Source of the DNA: Acidobacteriaceae bacterium | GTDB lineage: Bacteria > Acidobacteriota > Terriglobia > Terriglobales > Acidobacteriaceae | Direction of reading: 5' to 3' | NCBI GenBank assembly: GCA_030041435.1 | Contig: JASHNW010000129.1 | Location: 1-41,512, forward strand | DNA length: 41,512 nt | In this document: piece by piece, positions 31,541 to 40,206 of the stretch | Position numbering within the stretch: position 1 is the stretch's first letter | How the letters are laid out: the number at the start of each line of letters is the position of its first letter | The notes under the pieces: model-generated | What the model was told of the DNA's origin: nothing | Databases searched by the model: none | What the model saw: the letters and a program-made list of their open reading frames with translations, nothing else | Made by a program: the position numbers and the translations under genes

Positions 31541-32629
31541 ATGGCAACCACAGTCGAACCAACCCGAATTGCCGCCGACGTGCTGATGGAGAAGCAGTCC
31601 CCTGAACCGGACGGCGCACTCTACCGCCGGCTGTACTCCTACATGCTGAAATGCCGCATGGTGGAGGAGCGCATTCGCGTTCTCTATCGCCAGGGGCGCT
31701 TCGCCGGAAACTACTTCGCGGCCGTAGGACAAGAGGCAACCGAGGTTGGCGTCACGCTCGATCTGCTGCCCGAAGACACGATCGCTCCGTCGCATCGGAA
31801 CTTCGTTACGCACATCATGAAAGGCACGCCGCTGCCGCTGATGTTTGCCCAGATCTACGGACGGAAGACGAGTCCGGACCAGGGCCGCTCAGCACCGGCA
31901 CACTGCGGGTACGCACCGCTGAATGTCATCACGCCCTCTTCGACGATTGCTGCGCAGCTCAATGTCGGAACGGGGATTGCGCTGGCGTACACAATGCGGC
32001 GCCGCCCCAATGTGGTCGTAGCGCTCTCCGGAGAAGGATCGACCAGCCTGGGATTCTGGCATGAAGCCGTGAATTTTGCCGGCGTCCGGCGGCTACCGAT
32101 CCTCATCGTCGTCGAGAACAACGGCTATGCGGAATCAGTTCCCGTTGCGCTGCAGACCGCCGTCGACGACATCAGCGTCAAAGCTCAGGCGTATGGAATT
32201 CCGGGAGTCTCGGTGGATGGCAACGATGTAGTTGCCGTGTACGCGGCCGCTCGCGAGGCCATCGATCGAGCGAGGAAGGGCGAGGGGCCGACCCTGCTCG
32301 AATGCAGGACCTACCGCTGGTACGGCCACTCCGAAATCGATCCGGCCAAATACCGCGATCCAGCGGAAGTCGCGTACTGGAAGGCCAGGGACCCCATCAC
32401 CGCCATGGAACTCCGTCTGGAATCGGCGCAGCTCTGGACAGAGCGGTGGAAGCGAGAACTGGAGTCGGAGTTCACGCGGGAAATCGATGAAGCCATCGCG
32501 TTTGCCGAGAGTTCACCGGCGCCCGAAGGGAAAGAAGCTCTGGATGAGGTGTATTCGTTCAGCATTCGCGAGCGAGAACTGGAGCGGAAGGTTTGGGAGC
32601 CGCGCTTTACCGTCGGGCGGGCGGAATAG
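31541..32629 (+). CDS. 2-oxoacid/acetoin dehydrogenase E1 component, alpha subunit
   Basis: A 362-residue thiamine-diphosphate enzyme subunit. Signatures are GNYFAAVGQEATEVG, the thiamine-binding motif beginning GEG (164-166; usually GDG) and ending ENN (192-194), and the phospho-loop region YRWYGHSEIDPAKYRDP. It resembles the pyruvate/acetoin dehydrogenase E1 alpha type (PdhA/AcoA). With the beta subunit it decarboxylates a 2-oxoacid or acetoin and passes the acyl group to a lipoyl E2. ATG 31541 has CAGGAGC upstream. The beta subunit follows after 9 bases. No E2 or E3 gene is adjacent, so the complex must borrow them or use another acceptor. The exact substrate is not readable. Confidence 0.92.
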   Translation: MATTVEPTRIAADVLMEKQSPEPDGALYRRLYSYMLKCRMVEERIRVLYRQGRFAGNYFAAVGQEATEVGVTLDLLPEDTIAPSHRNFVTHIMKGTPLPLMFAQIYGRKTSPDQGRSAPAHCGYAPLNVITPSSTIAAQLNVGTGIALAYTMRRRPNVVVALSGEGSTSLGFWHEAVNFAGVRRLPILIVVENNGYAESVPVALQTAVDDISVKAQAYGIPGVSVDGNDVVAVYAAAREAIDRARKGEGPTLLECRTYRWYGHSEIDPAKYRDPAEVAYWKARDPITAMELRLESAQLWTERWKRELESEFTREIDEAIAFAESSPAPEGKEALDEVYSFSIRERELERKVWEPRFTVGRAE

Positions 32630-32638
32630 GAGATCGAT

Positions 32639-33625
32639 ATGGCAGTGATGACCTACATTGACGCAATCAACAGCGCACTCCGCGAGGAAATGGCGCGCGA
32701 TTCCAGCGTGTTCCTCATCGGCGAGGACATCGGAAAGATGGGCGGCGCTTTCCGCGCAACAAAAGGCCTGCTGGAGGAGTTTGGCGGGGATCGCGTTATT
32801 GACTCACCGCTCGCCGAAGGCGTTATTGTCAGCTCTTCCATCGGAGCAGCCATGGCCGGCATGCGGCCGGTGCCAGAGATCCAGTTCGTGGACTTTATCA
32901 CACCGGCGATGGACGCTATTACGCAGCAGGCGGCGAAACTGCGCTATCGCAGCGCGGGCACGCAGACCTGCCCCATGACGGTACGCGTGTGCTACGGCGG
33001 CAGCGTTGGAGGCGGGCTCTATCACTCGCAGAGCAACACCAGCTGGTTCATTCACTGCCCGGGTCTTGTGGTGGTGGCCCCGTCCCGGCCTTACGATGCC
33101 AAGGGTCTGCTGAAGGCTGCGATTCGCGACGACAACCCCGTGATGTTTTTCGAGCACAAGAAGCTTTATCGCTCGATGAAGGAAGAGGTGCCGGAAAGCG
33201 ACTACATCGTCCCGCTGATGAAGGCGGCGATTGCTCGTCCCGGCCGGGACATTACAGCTATCTCGTACGGATACACATTGCAGCTGACGCTCCAGGCGGC
33301 CGAGCAGATGAAGCAGAAGCACGGCGTGGATGTCGAAGTGATCGATCTGCGCACGCTGGCGCCGCTCGATACAGACACCTTCCTCGAATCGGTTGCGAAG
33401 ACCAGCCGCGCGGTCGTGATCCATGAGGATAACCGCACGCTGGGCATCGGAGCGGAGGTGGCGGCCACGATTGCAGAGCAGGCGTTCGATTGCCTTGATG
33501 CGCCGATCCTGCGCGTAACTGCTCCCGATGTGCCGCTTTTGCCAGCCGCGGCTGATCTGGAGAAGTTCTGCACGGTGTCTGAAGACAAGATCGTTGCCGC
33601 CCTTGAGCGCAGCATGGCGTACTAA
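32639..33625 (+). CDS. 2-oxoacid/acetoin dehydrogenase E1 component, beta subunit
   Basis: A 328-residue transketolase-like beta subunit. Visible are the N-terminal block YIDAINSALREEMARD, FLIGEDIGKMGGAF, SPLAEGVIVSSSIGAAMAGMRP, the QFVDFITPAMDAI segment, then PGLVVVAPSRPYDAKGLLKAAIRDDNPVMFFEHKKLY and the C-terminal VIDLRTLAPLDTDT with VIHEDN. All are typical of PdhB/AcoB. It pairs with the alpha subunit as an alpha2-beta2 E1. Start ATG 32639 follows AGGAG. The stop is 10 bases before lactate dehydrogenase, so the three genes make one operon around pyruvate: one consumes it oxidatively, the other reduces it to lactate. Confidence 0.93.
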   Translation: MAVMTYIDAINSALREEMARDSSVFLIGEDIGKMGGAFRATKGLLEEFGGDRVIDSPLAEGVIVSSSIGAAMAGMRPVPEIQFVDFITPAMDAITQQAAKLRYRSAGTQTCPMTVRVCYGGSVGGGLYHSQSNTSWFIHCPGLVVVAPSRPYDAKGLLKAAIRDDNPVMFFEHKKLYRSMKEEVPESDYIVPLMKAAIARPGRDITAISYGYTLQLTLQAAEQMKQKHGVDVEVIDLRTLAPLDTDTFLESVAKTSRAVVIHEDNRTLGIGAEVAATIAEQAFDCLDAPILRVTAPDVPLLPAAADLEKFCTVSEDKIVAALERSMAY

Positions 33626-33635
33626 CGAGGTTCCT

Positions 33636-34583
33636 ATGAGCAGTGATCAAAGGCAGAAGATCGGTATTGTCGGCGCGGGAAGCGTCGGGGCGACTATCGC
33701 CTATGCATGCATGGTTCGAGGTGTGGGAAAGCACATCAGCCTTTTTGATATTGCGAAGAATAAGCTCGATGCCGAAGTACTGGATCTGAACCATGGACTG
33801 ATGTTTGTGCCCGAAGCAAGGGTCGACGGGTCGGATGACGTAAGCGTGCTCGAAGGATCGGACGTAGTCGTGATCACAGCCGGAGCGAAGCAGAAGCCCG
33901 GGCAGACTCGCATGGATCTGGCAGAGACCAATGTCGCGATCTGCCGCAAACTGATCCCTGAACTCCTCCGCGTTGCCCCGAACGCTATTCTGCTGATGGT
34001 GACAAATCCAGTGGATGTGCTCACGTATGCGACACTGAAGCTGAGTGGGCTGGACCACAGCCGCGTCCTTGGCAGCGGGACCGTTCTGGACAGTTCACGC
34101 TTCCGTTTCCTGCTGGCGCAGCAATGCCAGGTGGCGGTGCAGAACGTTCACGCCTACATTGCCGGAGAACACGGGGACAGCGAGATCCCGTTGTGGTCGA
34201 GCGCCAGTATCGGCAACATTCCGTTGCGAGACTGGGATCGACCGCGGTGTTTGACCGATAGGGAGCGCACCGCCATCTTCGAAAGCGTACGCACTTCCGC
34301 TGATCGAGTGATTGCGGGAAAGGGAGCAACAAATTATGCGGTCGGGCTGGCAGTCAGCAGCATCCTGCAGGGAATTCTGTGGGACGAGGGGCGCGTGCTG
34401 CCTGTCAGTTCACTGCTCAATGATTATCGCGGCCTCAGCGATGTTTGCCTTTCTATGCCATCGATTGTGAATCGTCGCGGCGTCGACTCCATTCTGCAGG
34501 TCCCGCTGAGCAAGCAAGAGGAGAATGGATTGCGCGCCAGCGCCGATGCCATTCGGAAGGTTGCTCGCTCGCTTGGAATCTGA
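33636..34583 (+). CDS. ldh: L-lactate dehydrogenase
   Basis: A 315-residue NAD-dependent lactate/malate dehydrogenase family enzyme, assigned to lactate. The Rossmann loop is GAGSVG (13-18), and the NAD-selecting acidic residue is Asp38 in LFD. The mobile specificity loop reads AKQKPGQTRMDL; Gln86 occupies the position that favours lactate (Gln102 in standard numbering), with Arg92 as the catalytic Arg, Asp152, Arg155 and catalytic His179 in GEHGDSEIP. It reduces pyruvate to L-lactate, regenerating NAD+ when respiration is limited. Start ATG 33636 has GAGG five bases before it. It is last in the operon with the E1 subunits and converges with the b-type/molybdo fusion gene. Confidence 0.93.
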   Translation: MSSDQRQKIGIVGAGSVGATIAYACMVRGVGKHISLFDIAKNKLDAEVLDLNHGLMFVPEARVDGSDDVSVLEGSDVVVITAGAKQKPGQTRMDLAETNVAICRKLIPELLRVAPNAILLMVTNPVDVLTYATLKLSGLDHSRVLGSGTVLDSSRFRFLLAQQCQVAVQNVHAYIAGEHGDSEIPLWSSASIGNIPLRDWDRPRCLTDRERTAIFESVRTSADRVIAGKGATNYAVGLAVSSILQGILWDEGRVLPVSSLLNDYRGLSDVCLSMPSIVNRRGVDSILQVPLSKQEENGLRASADAIRKVARSLGI

Positions 34584-34631
34584 CTGCCAAATTCAACGGT
34601 TTCTCATAAGAGGCAGCATTTCTACCCTGGA

Positions 34632-36299
34632 TCAGATATTAGGCAACAGGTCAAAATACTCATGATCCTCGTTGCTGCCGCCTTCGCCCTCGCCCAGCAG
34701 CTTTTCCGATTCCACAAATTCAATACGCTCGATCCACTTCACCATCTTGTAGCCAAGCTGGTTCTCCACGCGGAGGCGCAGCGGAGCGCCGTAGACCAGA
34801 GGAAGCGGCTCTCCATTCATGTCGAACGCCAGCAGGCATTCCGGTTTGAGCGCGTCATAAATGTTCTGGGTGTCGTAGTAGGCTCCCCCGAAAAGCGATT
34901 CGCCGAAAGAATAGAATGCGATGGTGTGCGCATAAGGCAGCGGGCGCACCAGCTCGATGAGGCGACGCAGAGAGACGCCGCCCCACTGCGCAATACCTGA
35001 CCATCCCTGGATGCAGTGGTGCATCGTAATGTTCTCTTCAGCTCCGAGAGCCCGCAGCTGTTCGAGAGAGAGTTCGACGGGATTTTCCACCAGACCGGAT
35101 ACCTTCAGCCTGTAGTCCCTGAAATGGTTCTCGGCTTGCAGCTGCCAATCTTCCCGCGTGGGCATCTTGCCGTTCGGCCAGAAATAAGGCGAAATTTGTT
35201 CCTTTGTATAGCGCTCACTGGGTGCCAGACGGTCCAAGGTGAAAAGTTTTACCGGTTGCGTCAAAGCCTTCTGCGCATGCTGCAGGCCACGTGGGAACCG
35301 CCACGAAACGGAGTGCGCCACTATCCAGCTCAGAATCACCACACTTATGCCCACCAGTCCCAGAATCATCCCCATTGGACGCAGATTGTCCGTGCCGAGC
35401 ACGATATGGTTCATGTTTCTCCGGAAGCCGGTCATCACGACCAGCGTCAAATGCACGATCACGAAGCAGATAAATCCGACGAGATTCAGGAAATGTATCG
35501 ACCGCGCCGCCTGGCGGCCGCCAAAGATTTTTACGTACCGCGGCCAGCGGTTGACCAGCGCCGGTGACATAGCCATACCAGTCAGGATCGCCAGCGGCGC
35601 CATGATGAAGATGGTGGCGAAGTAAGCGAGTTGTTGGAGAGCGTTGTAACCGTAGAATCCGTTTGGCTCCGGAGGCAAATGAAAATTTGCATACTGCACG
35701 AAGGTGTTCCACCCGTTGAACAGAACGGTGGGCGAGGTGGGCACGAGCCGCCGCCACTGGTCGCTGGTCAGGAGACCGCCGACAAAGAAGATTCCGGTCA
35801 GGACAAAACCATAGACGCTGATAAAGTGCCAGGACCTGGCAACACCGATGGTATGACGGTAACCGGGGGTCGAAACCAGCGGAGAGATGTATCGTGCGTC
35901 GTCCTTGGCGGTCCAGATCCGATCTTTGGGAACACGAAGTGGCGTGAAACGGATCCACTCAGTCCCGGGTGTACAGTGATCGTTCCAGTACAGACGTGGA
36001 TGGTCCATCAGGATCGAAAGACCGCTGCGCATCAGCATGAAAACGAAAAAGAGATTAAAGAAGTGGCTCCATCGGATCCAGAACGGAAACCCATGGGGTC
36101 CCGCCGGGGAACCGGCAATGGACGCAGCCGTGGGTTCCAAATGAGGCAGTCCGAACGCAGCATGTTGAATCCATGCAGCTGCCAATGGGGTCAGGACGAG
36201 GATGAGCAGGAACATCAGGGCTCGCCGGCTCATCCAGATACGGAATCGCCGGTCCTTCGGATAAAACACTGCGCGATGAGCATCGTCGAACTGAATCAT
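34632..36299 (-). CDS. Cytochrome b561-type membrane domain fused to a molybdopterin (sulfite-oxidase-fold) domain
   Basis: A 555-residue fusion. Residues 1-335 hold about six transmembrane helices (near 28-48, 75-95, 158-178, 223-245, 268-290 and 311-331), with helix-borne His candidates for b-haems (His79, His158, His269, His283), as in hydrogenase/formate-dehydrogenase-type cytochrome b subunits. Residues from about 395 are an oxidoreductase molybdopterin-binding domain like YedY/MsrP and sulfite oxidase: GLVENPVELSLEQL, the molybdenum-ligand Cys429 in HHCIQGWSG, WGGVSLRRLI, and the dimer-side ENQLGYKMVKWIERIEF. There is no Tat signal of its own. It probably moves electrons between the quinone pool and a Mo-centre substrate (sulfoxide, sulfite or similar). 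The start is ATG 36299; a longer frame to 36377 is less likely. Confidence 0.88.
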   Translation of the reverse strand: MIQFDDAHRAVFYPKDRRFRIWMSRRALMFLLILVLTPLAAAWIQHAAFGLPHLEPTAASIAGSPAGPHGFPFWIRWSHFFNLFFVFMLMRSGLSILMDHPRLYWNDHCTPGTEWIRFTPLRVPKDRIWTAKDDARYISPLVSTPGYRHTIGVARSWHFISVYGFVLTGIFFVGGLLTSDQWRRLVPTSPTVLFNGWNTFVQYANFHLPPEPNGFYGYNALQQLAYFATIFIMAPLAILTGMAMSPALVNRWPRYVKIFGGRQAARSIHFLNLVGFICFVIVHLTLVVMTGFRRNMNHIVLGTDNLRPMGMILGLVGISVVILSWIVAHSVSWRFPRGLQHAQKALTQPVKLFTLDRLAPSERYTKEQISPYFWPNGKMPTREDWQLQAENHFRDYRLKVSGLVENPVELSLEQLRALGAEENITMHHCIQGWSGIAQWGGVSLRRLIELVRPLPYAHTIAFYSFGESLFGGAYYDTQNIYDALKPECLLAFDMNGEPLPLVYGAPLRLRVENQLGYKMVKWIERIEFVESEKLLGEGEGGSNEDHEYFDLLPNI

Positions 36300-36501
36300 G
36301 GATGATCTGTCCCGGGAAAGAAAGAAAATCGACCTGGCCGCTGCACCCAGTTTTATTTTCCGTCCGGGCATACTCAATGTGCTGCTCGTACCACGCGGTA
36401 GTACGATTATTTCCGGCTTTCACCTGTGGATGGTCCGTTTGACTCGCTCGCGCAGACTTCCGGATTTCTCTCGAGTGCGACGGGCGGGGGAATCTATCCC
36501 G

Positions 36502-37116
36502 ATGATGAGGGTGTCGGAACGAAATCACCGAAATCGTTTGATCCTGACGGTGGGACACTCGACGCGCCCGATCAGTGCGTTTCTTGAGCTTCTGGCGGCG
36601 CACAGGGTGAAACTGCTGATCGATGTGCGAACCATCCCGCGCTCCCGGCACAATCCCCAGTTCAACAGCGATCAGCTGGCTCGCTCGCTTTCCGAATCAG
36701 GAATTGGCTACCTGCATATGGCCGAATTGGGCGGTCTGCGGCATGCATGCCGAGATTCTGTGAATACCGCGTGGCGCAATCTCAGCTTCCGTGGATATGC
36801 CGACTATATGCAGACGTCTGAGTTCGAGAAGGCGCTCAACGAACTCATGCGACTGGCGCAGGAACGACGAACAGCGATCATGTGCGCGGAAGCCGTTCCC
36901 TGGCGCTGTCATCGCTCGCTGATCGCCGACGCTCTTGCTGCTCATGGCTTCGAGGTGCAGGAGATCACCAGCCAGACAAGCGTTCGACCTCACACTTTGA
37001 CGCCCTGGGCGCGGGTGGAGGAGGGCCGGATCACCTATCCCGCTCAGAATGCCAACGGCGCGATGGCAGGCCAGACCGGCTCCGCCACCGCGCCGGGGAG
37101 AAAGGCCCGCCGTTAG
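36502..37116 (+). CDS. DUF488 family protein
   Basis: A 204-residue soluble protein of DUF488. The signature order is complete: LTVGHSTRPISAFLELL, LLIDVRTIPRSRHNPQF, GIGYLHMAELGG, FRGYADYMQTSEFEKAL and AIMCAEAVPWRCHRSLIAD. The conserved Cys-rich turn (CAE-x4-WRCHR) resembles a catalytic or metal-binding site, but the family's biochemical role is unknown. A basic, low-complexity C-terminal tail follows. ATG 36502 (or 36505) is used as start. The frame is open to 36298, but that part overlaps the divergent gene's promoter and has no family resemblance. It converges with nirK, leaving 9 bases between stops. Confidence 0.88.
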   Translation: MMRVSERNHRNRLILTVGHSTRPISAFLELLAAHRVKLLIDVRTIPRSRHNPQFNSDQLARSLSESGIGYLHMAELGGLRHACRDSVNTAWRNLSFRGYADYMQTSEFEKALNELMRLAQERRTAIMCAEAVPWRCHRSLIADALAAHGFEVQEITSQTSVRPHTLTPWARVEEGRITYPAQNANGAMAGQTGSATAPGRKARR

Positions 37117-37125
37117 GCGGCCGCG

Positions 37126-39015
37126 TTACTGGCCGGCACTTTGCTTTCCCGATGTCGAGGCGATCATCGGTCCCGGCCTTACGATTACAGTTCCCCTCAT
37201 TCCGCTGGTTTCGTGCAACACGCACACATAGTGATAGGTTCCTGGCTTGTCGAATACTTTATAGAAGCTGGTCCCGGGCTGGACCAGCGGGGAACCGAAG
37301 GGAACGCTCCCGGATGGAAAACTGACATCCACGCGGTTCAGCACTCTCTCCGGATCATCCACAACGTTGTGGAAGTACGCCGATGTGTTTTTCCAGACGA
37401 CCTGTTCTCCGGCGGTGATCGTAATGGTTGGCGGGTCGAAGGACATGGAACCCATCGTCACCACGCCCCCAACCGGGGCGTCAGGAGGTGCCAGTGCCTT
37501 TTCAATATCAGCAACGGTTGTTCTCGATGAACAATTGTCAGCTATCGACTCGACCGTGTCGACAACATAGCTGGGGATATGCGGATCTTCTGCCAGTACG
37601 ACGCTCCCGAAACGACCGGTGACATGGACCAGATGGCCGGCATTCTGAGAAAAGAGAAGTGGCTGCGCCTCGAGACGGTAGACCTTCTGCGAATGGAAGA
37701 GCTTCAGCATCACCTTTCCGTCGCTGAGTTCGGTCATGCATCCGACGAGGCTGTTGCTGGAATCGATGGTAGCCTTCAGATCGAAGCGGGGGAGAACCGG
37801 AGTCGCGGCAGGGACGCTATCCGAAGGGGCGGGTGACATGCCCGCCATCGTCTCACCGCCTGATGATATGCCGACTCCTGAAGATCCAACGGCGACCATG
37901 GACGGCGCTTCCGTCGCTGCTTTTACATCTGCCGTGGTGATTCCGCTGATCTCCGTGGCCCCCGCCGGAGGAGGTGTAAGGCCGTCGTGCATCAGCGCAG
38001 TATTGTCTTGCCCTTTCACATTCAAGACCGCCATCAGCCCTTTGTCCATCCGGGCCATTGCGTGATCCATCAGGGTGTACTTTCCGGGCGTCTCGGTCTT
38101 CATTTCGAGAATGGCTGCGCCGCCCGGCGGTACGCTGGCCGTCTGGACCCCGGTCAGCGGCGGAGACGTCAGAGAGCCGAGAGTGTAGATCTTCGCGAAG
38201 ATCTCGCCGATCACGTGCTCCGAAGCGGTCGCGTTCGGTCCGGCATTGCCAAGAAAGATGCGTACCGTTTCTCCAACATTGGACTGTAGAGGGAATTGGG
38301 TGGTGAGCGCATTTACAGAACCGTTGTAGATGAAGTACTCAGGGCTTTCCTGCATCAGGCTCTGCTCGCTGAATTGCTGCAGGCCGGATTTCCCTTTGGG
38401 AGCATTCGTATAAATCTCCCCCTGCATGACGTAATACTCGTGATCCACGTGCGGCAATCCTCCCGGGGGCTCAACCAGAATCAGTCCATACATACCGTTG
38501 GCGATGTGGTCGGCCACCATCGGCGTGCCGCAGTGGTAGACAAAGAGACCAGGGGTTGTGGCCTCGAAAGAAAAGGTCTTTGACTGCCCCGGAGGGACCT
38601 GCGAGAGGACCGCGCCGCCACCGGGGCCAAGCGCCGCATGAAGGTCGACGGAATGCACCATCATATCGTTCTTGTCATTTTGCAGGGTGACTTCAACCGT
38701 GTCGCCCTGCCGAACGCGAATGAAGGGTCCTGGCACCTTACCGTTGAAGGTCCAGTAGCGGTAGGTCGTGCCAGTGGATGGATCCAGCACGCCAACGACC
38801 TCCCGAGCGGTGAGCATCACATGCACCACACCCGCCGGACGATCGCCCACAGGTGACGGCAGATCAGAAGGATCGCGCACAATATCGGCCGCCGTGGTCT
38901 GCGATGACTGGCTCGGCGGACGATCCGCAGCCCCTGCAGCAACTGCTGTTCCAGCTATTGCGAAGAATGTCGTAAGCACCAGGGATATGAATCCACGATT
39001 TCGAATGCCTTCCAT
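37126..39015 (-). CDS. nirK: Copper-containing nitrite reductase (NirK) with C-terminal cupredoxin fusion
   Basis: A 629-residue exported enzyme reducing nitrite to nitric oxide. A signal peptide (about 1-27) is followed by the two-cupredoxin NirK core (about 60-335). Type 1 copper ligands are His121, Cys162, His170 and Met175; type 2 ligands are His126, His161 and His318; catalytic Asp124 and His267 are both present, with the D1 motif H-S-V-D-L-H spaced as in known NirK. A low-complexity linker and an unidentified domain (about 410-495, with three Cys) precede a third cupredoxin (about 515-612) whose own type 1 site is complete: His549, Cys598, His601, Met606. This tail is likely an attached electron donor domain. 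A purine-rich site precedes ATG 39015. It is alone on its strand, 303 bases from the next gene. Confidence 0.93.
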   Translation of the reverse strand: MEGIRNRGFISLVLTTFFAIAGTAVAAGAADRPPSQSSQTTAADIVRDPSDLPSPVGDRPAGVVHVMLTAREVVGVLDPSTGTTYRYWTFNGKVPGPFIRVRQGDTVEVTLQNDKNDMMVHSVDLHAALGPGGGAVLSQVPPGQSKTFSFEATTPGLFVYHCGTPMVADHIANGMYGLILVEPPGGLPHVDHEYYVMQGEIYTNAPKGKSGLQQFSEQSLMQESPEYFIYNGSVNALTTQFPLQSNVGETVRIFLGNAGPNATASEHVIGEIFAKIYTLGSLTSPPLTGVQTASVPPGGAAILEMKTETPGKYTLMDHAMARMDKGLMAVLNVKGQDNTALMHDGLTPPPAGATEISGITTADVKAATEAPSMVAVGSSGVGISSGGETMAGMSPAPSDSVPAATPVLPRFDLKATIDSSNSLVGCMTELSDGKVMLKLFHSQKVYRLEAQPLLFSQNAGHLVHVTGRFGSVVLAEDPHIPSYVVDTVESIADNCSSRTTVADIEKALAPPDAPVGGVVTMGSMSFDPPTITITAGEQVVWKNTSAYFHNVVDDPERVLNRVDVSFPSGSVPFGSPLVQPGTSFYKVFDKPGTYHYVCVLHETSGMRGTVIVRPGPMIASTSGKQSAGQ

Positions 39016-39317
39016 GACTCGCCTCTTTCCGCCCTCTTTCAGCTAACCGCAGATGAGAGGCGTGAGGCAGCGACCAAAGTCACAAGCCGGTTCTGCATCT
39101 CGAACCCGACGATCCGGGTATCGACTGTGCAGAAGCCGCGCCCGTAAAGATGCATCCCGTCAGAGCGCCTCGTCCTGCGGCAGCTATGTCCAGCTTGAGA
39201 CGACAAGGAGTTCGGGACAATGAAGCAGGTGTACGGGCTAATAGCACAGTTGTCAGAGCGGGACCCAGGAAGGGCGAGAAGGCATGAAACTCCGGTCGAT
39301 TTCCTGCACGTTCCCGG
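39016..39317. other. Intergenic region upstream of nirK, with a possible small frame
   Basis: These 302 bases lie between nirK and the stop of the methyltransferase. A plus-strand ATG at 39220 preceded by AAGGAG opens a 44-codon frame to 39354 that would overlap the 3' end of the methyltransferase on the other strand. Its composition (Arg-rich) is not convincing, so I do not call it a gene. I found no TTGAT-N4-ATCAA Fnr box. Confidence 0.4.
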
Positions 39318-40148
39318 TCAACGTACGCTGACCAGCGCGATGGCGCCCAAATAATTCCTGTATTTGCGGAGAACGTCCCGCATCGCGGCCGTGCGGCGGC
39401 GGAGAATCGGATCTTGAATGACATTGAACGCGATCCGCAGGCAGCCCGAGAGGCCCTCATCCCGCAGCATGCGGCGGGGCTCCAGGAGATCCATCGCGGC
39501 TTCGCCCGTCCAGACCAGTTTCAGCCCGTGCCGTTCGAGCAAGGTCGCCCATTCGCTCGCGCAGAGCGGTTGCACTCCGACATGAATCTCGCTCGACATC
39601 GCCGAGGCGATCTCACGCCGCCTTTCCCGGGAAATGTCACAGGGGCGAAGGCAAAGCTCATGAATCCCGTAGCGCCCGCCCGGAGCGAGAAGGCGCACAG
39701 CTTCGGATACAATCCGCGCCTTCTGGTCGGCAGTCTGCATACTAAGCATTGCCTCGCCGTACACTGCGGTGGCCGAGTCACCAGGAAGTCCGGAGTCCTC
39801 AGCCGCTGCCTGAACGACCCGCGTTCGATCGCGCGGGAGCCGTGCTTCAAGGCGCTTCGCGGCGACAGGATCACGCTCGACTGCGCAATACTGCATTGGA
39901 TTTCTGCGCAATACCATGCGCGCCGTAATCCCCAGTCCCGGAGCAAACTCGACGATGCGGTCCTGCTCGGAGATGGCCAACGCATCGAGCATGCGTCGCG
40001 TGAGGTCGAGCCCGCCGGGACGCAGAATCTGCTTTCCCGCCCGCGCCAACAGCCAATGCCCCTGCATCCGTTCGATGCGCTGGCCTTCGCCAGGAAGGGC
40101 GAGGGACAAATCCGCCGAGCATCCACACCTTTCAACGGTTTCAGCCAT
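39318..40148 (-). CDS. Class I SAM-dependent methyltransferase
   Basis: A 276-residue soluble protein with a methyltransferase Rossmann fold. Motif I is VEFAPGLGITAR (66-77), with the usual acidic residue and glycine loop; motif II is AVERDP, motif IV the segment around ATAVYGEAML, and post-motif VI LLAPGGRYGIHEL. A short Cys-containing N-terminus (CGC at 8-10) precedes a helical lid with MQGHWLLARAGK. The family pattern is that of methyltransferase-11/UbiE-like proteins; the substrate is unknown. TGGAGA lies before ATG 40148. The cupin gene upstream stops 58 bases earlier on the same strand, so the pair is likely one operon. A small-molecule role linked to the cupin is only a guess. Confidence 0.85.
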   Translation of the reverse strand: MAETVERCGCSADLSLALPGEGQRIERMQGHWLLARAGKQILRPGGLDLTRRMLDALAISEQDRIVEFAPGLGITARMVLRRNPMQYCAVERDPVAAKRLEARLPRDRTRVVQAAAEDSGLPGDSATAVYGEAMLSMQTADQKARIVSEAVRLLAPGGRYGIHELCLRPCDISRERRREIASAMSSEIHVGVQPLCASEWATLLERHGLKLVWTGEAAMDLLEPRRMLRDEGLSGCLRIAFNVIQDPILRRRTAAMRDVLRKYRNYLGAIALVSVR

Positions 40149-40206
40149 AGTTTGGTCTCCAGAGGCTAATCCAGTTGCAATCCGTGATCCTATGCCGCCT
40201 TGCCGC

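Noticed and set aside
39220-39354. 44-codon frame with AAGGAG upstream of nirK
   Set aside because: It would overlap the antisense end of a methyltransferase and has no recognisable sequence; kept only as a note.
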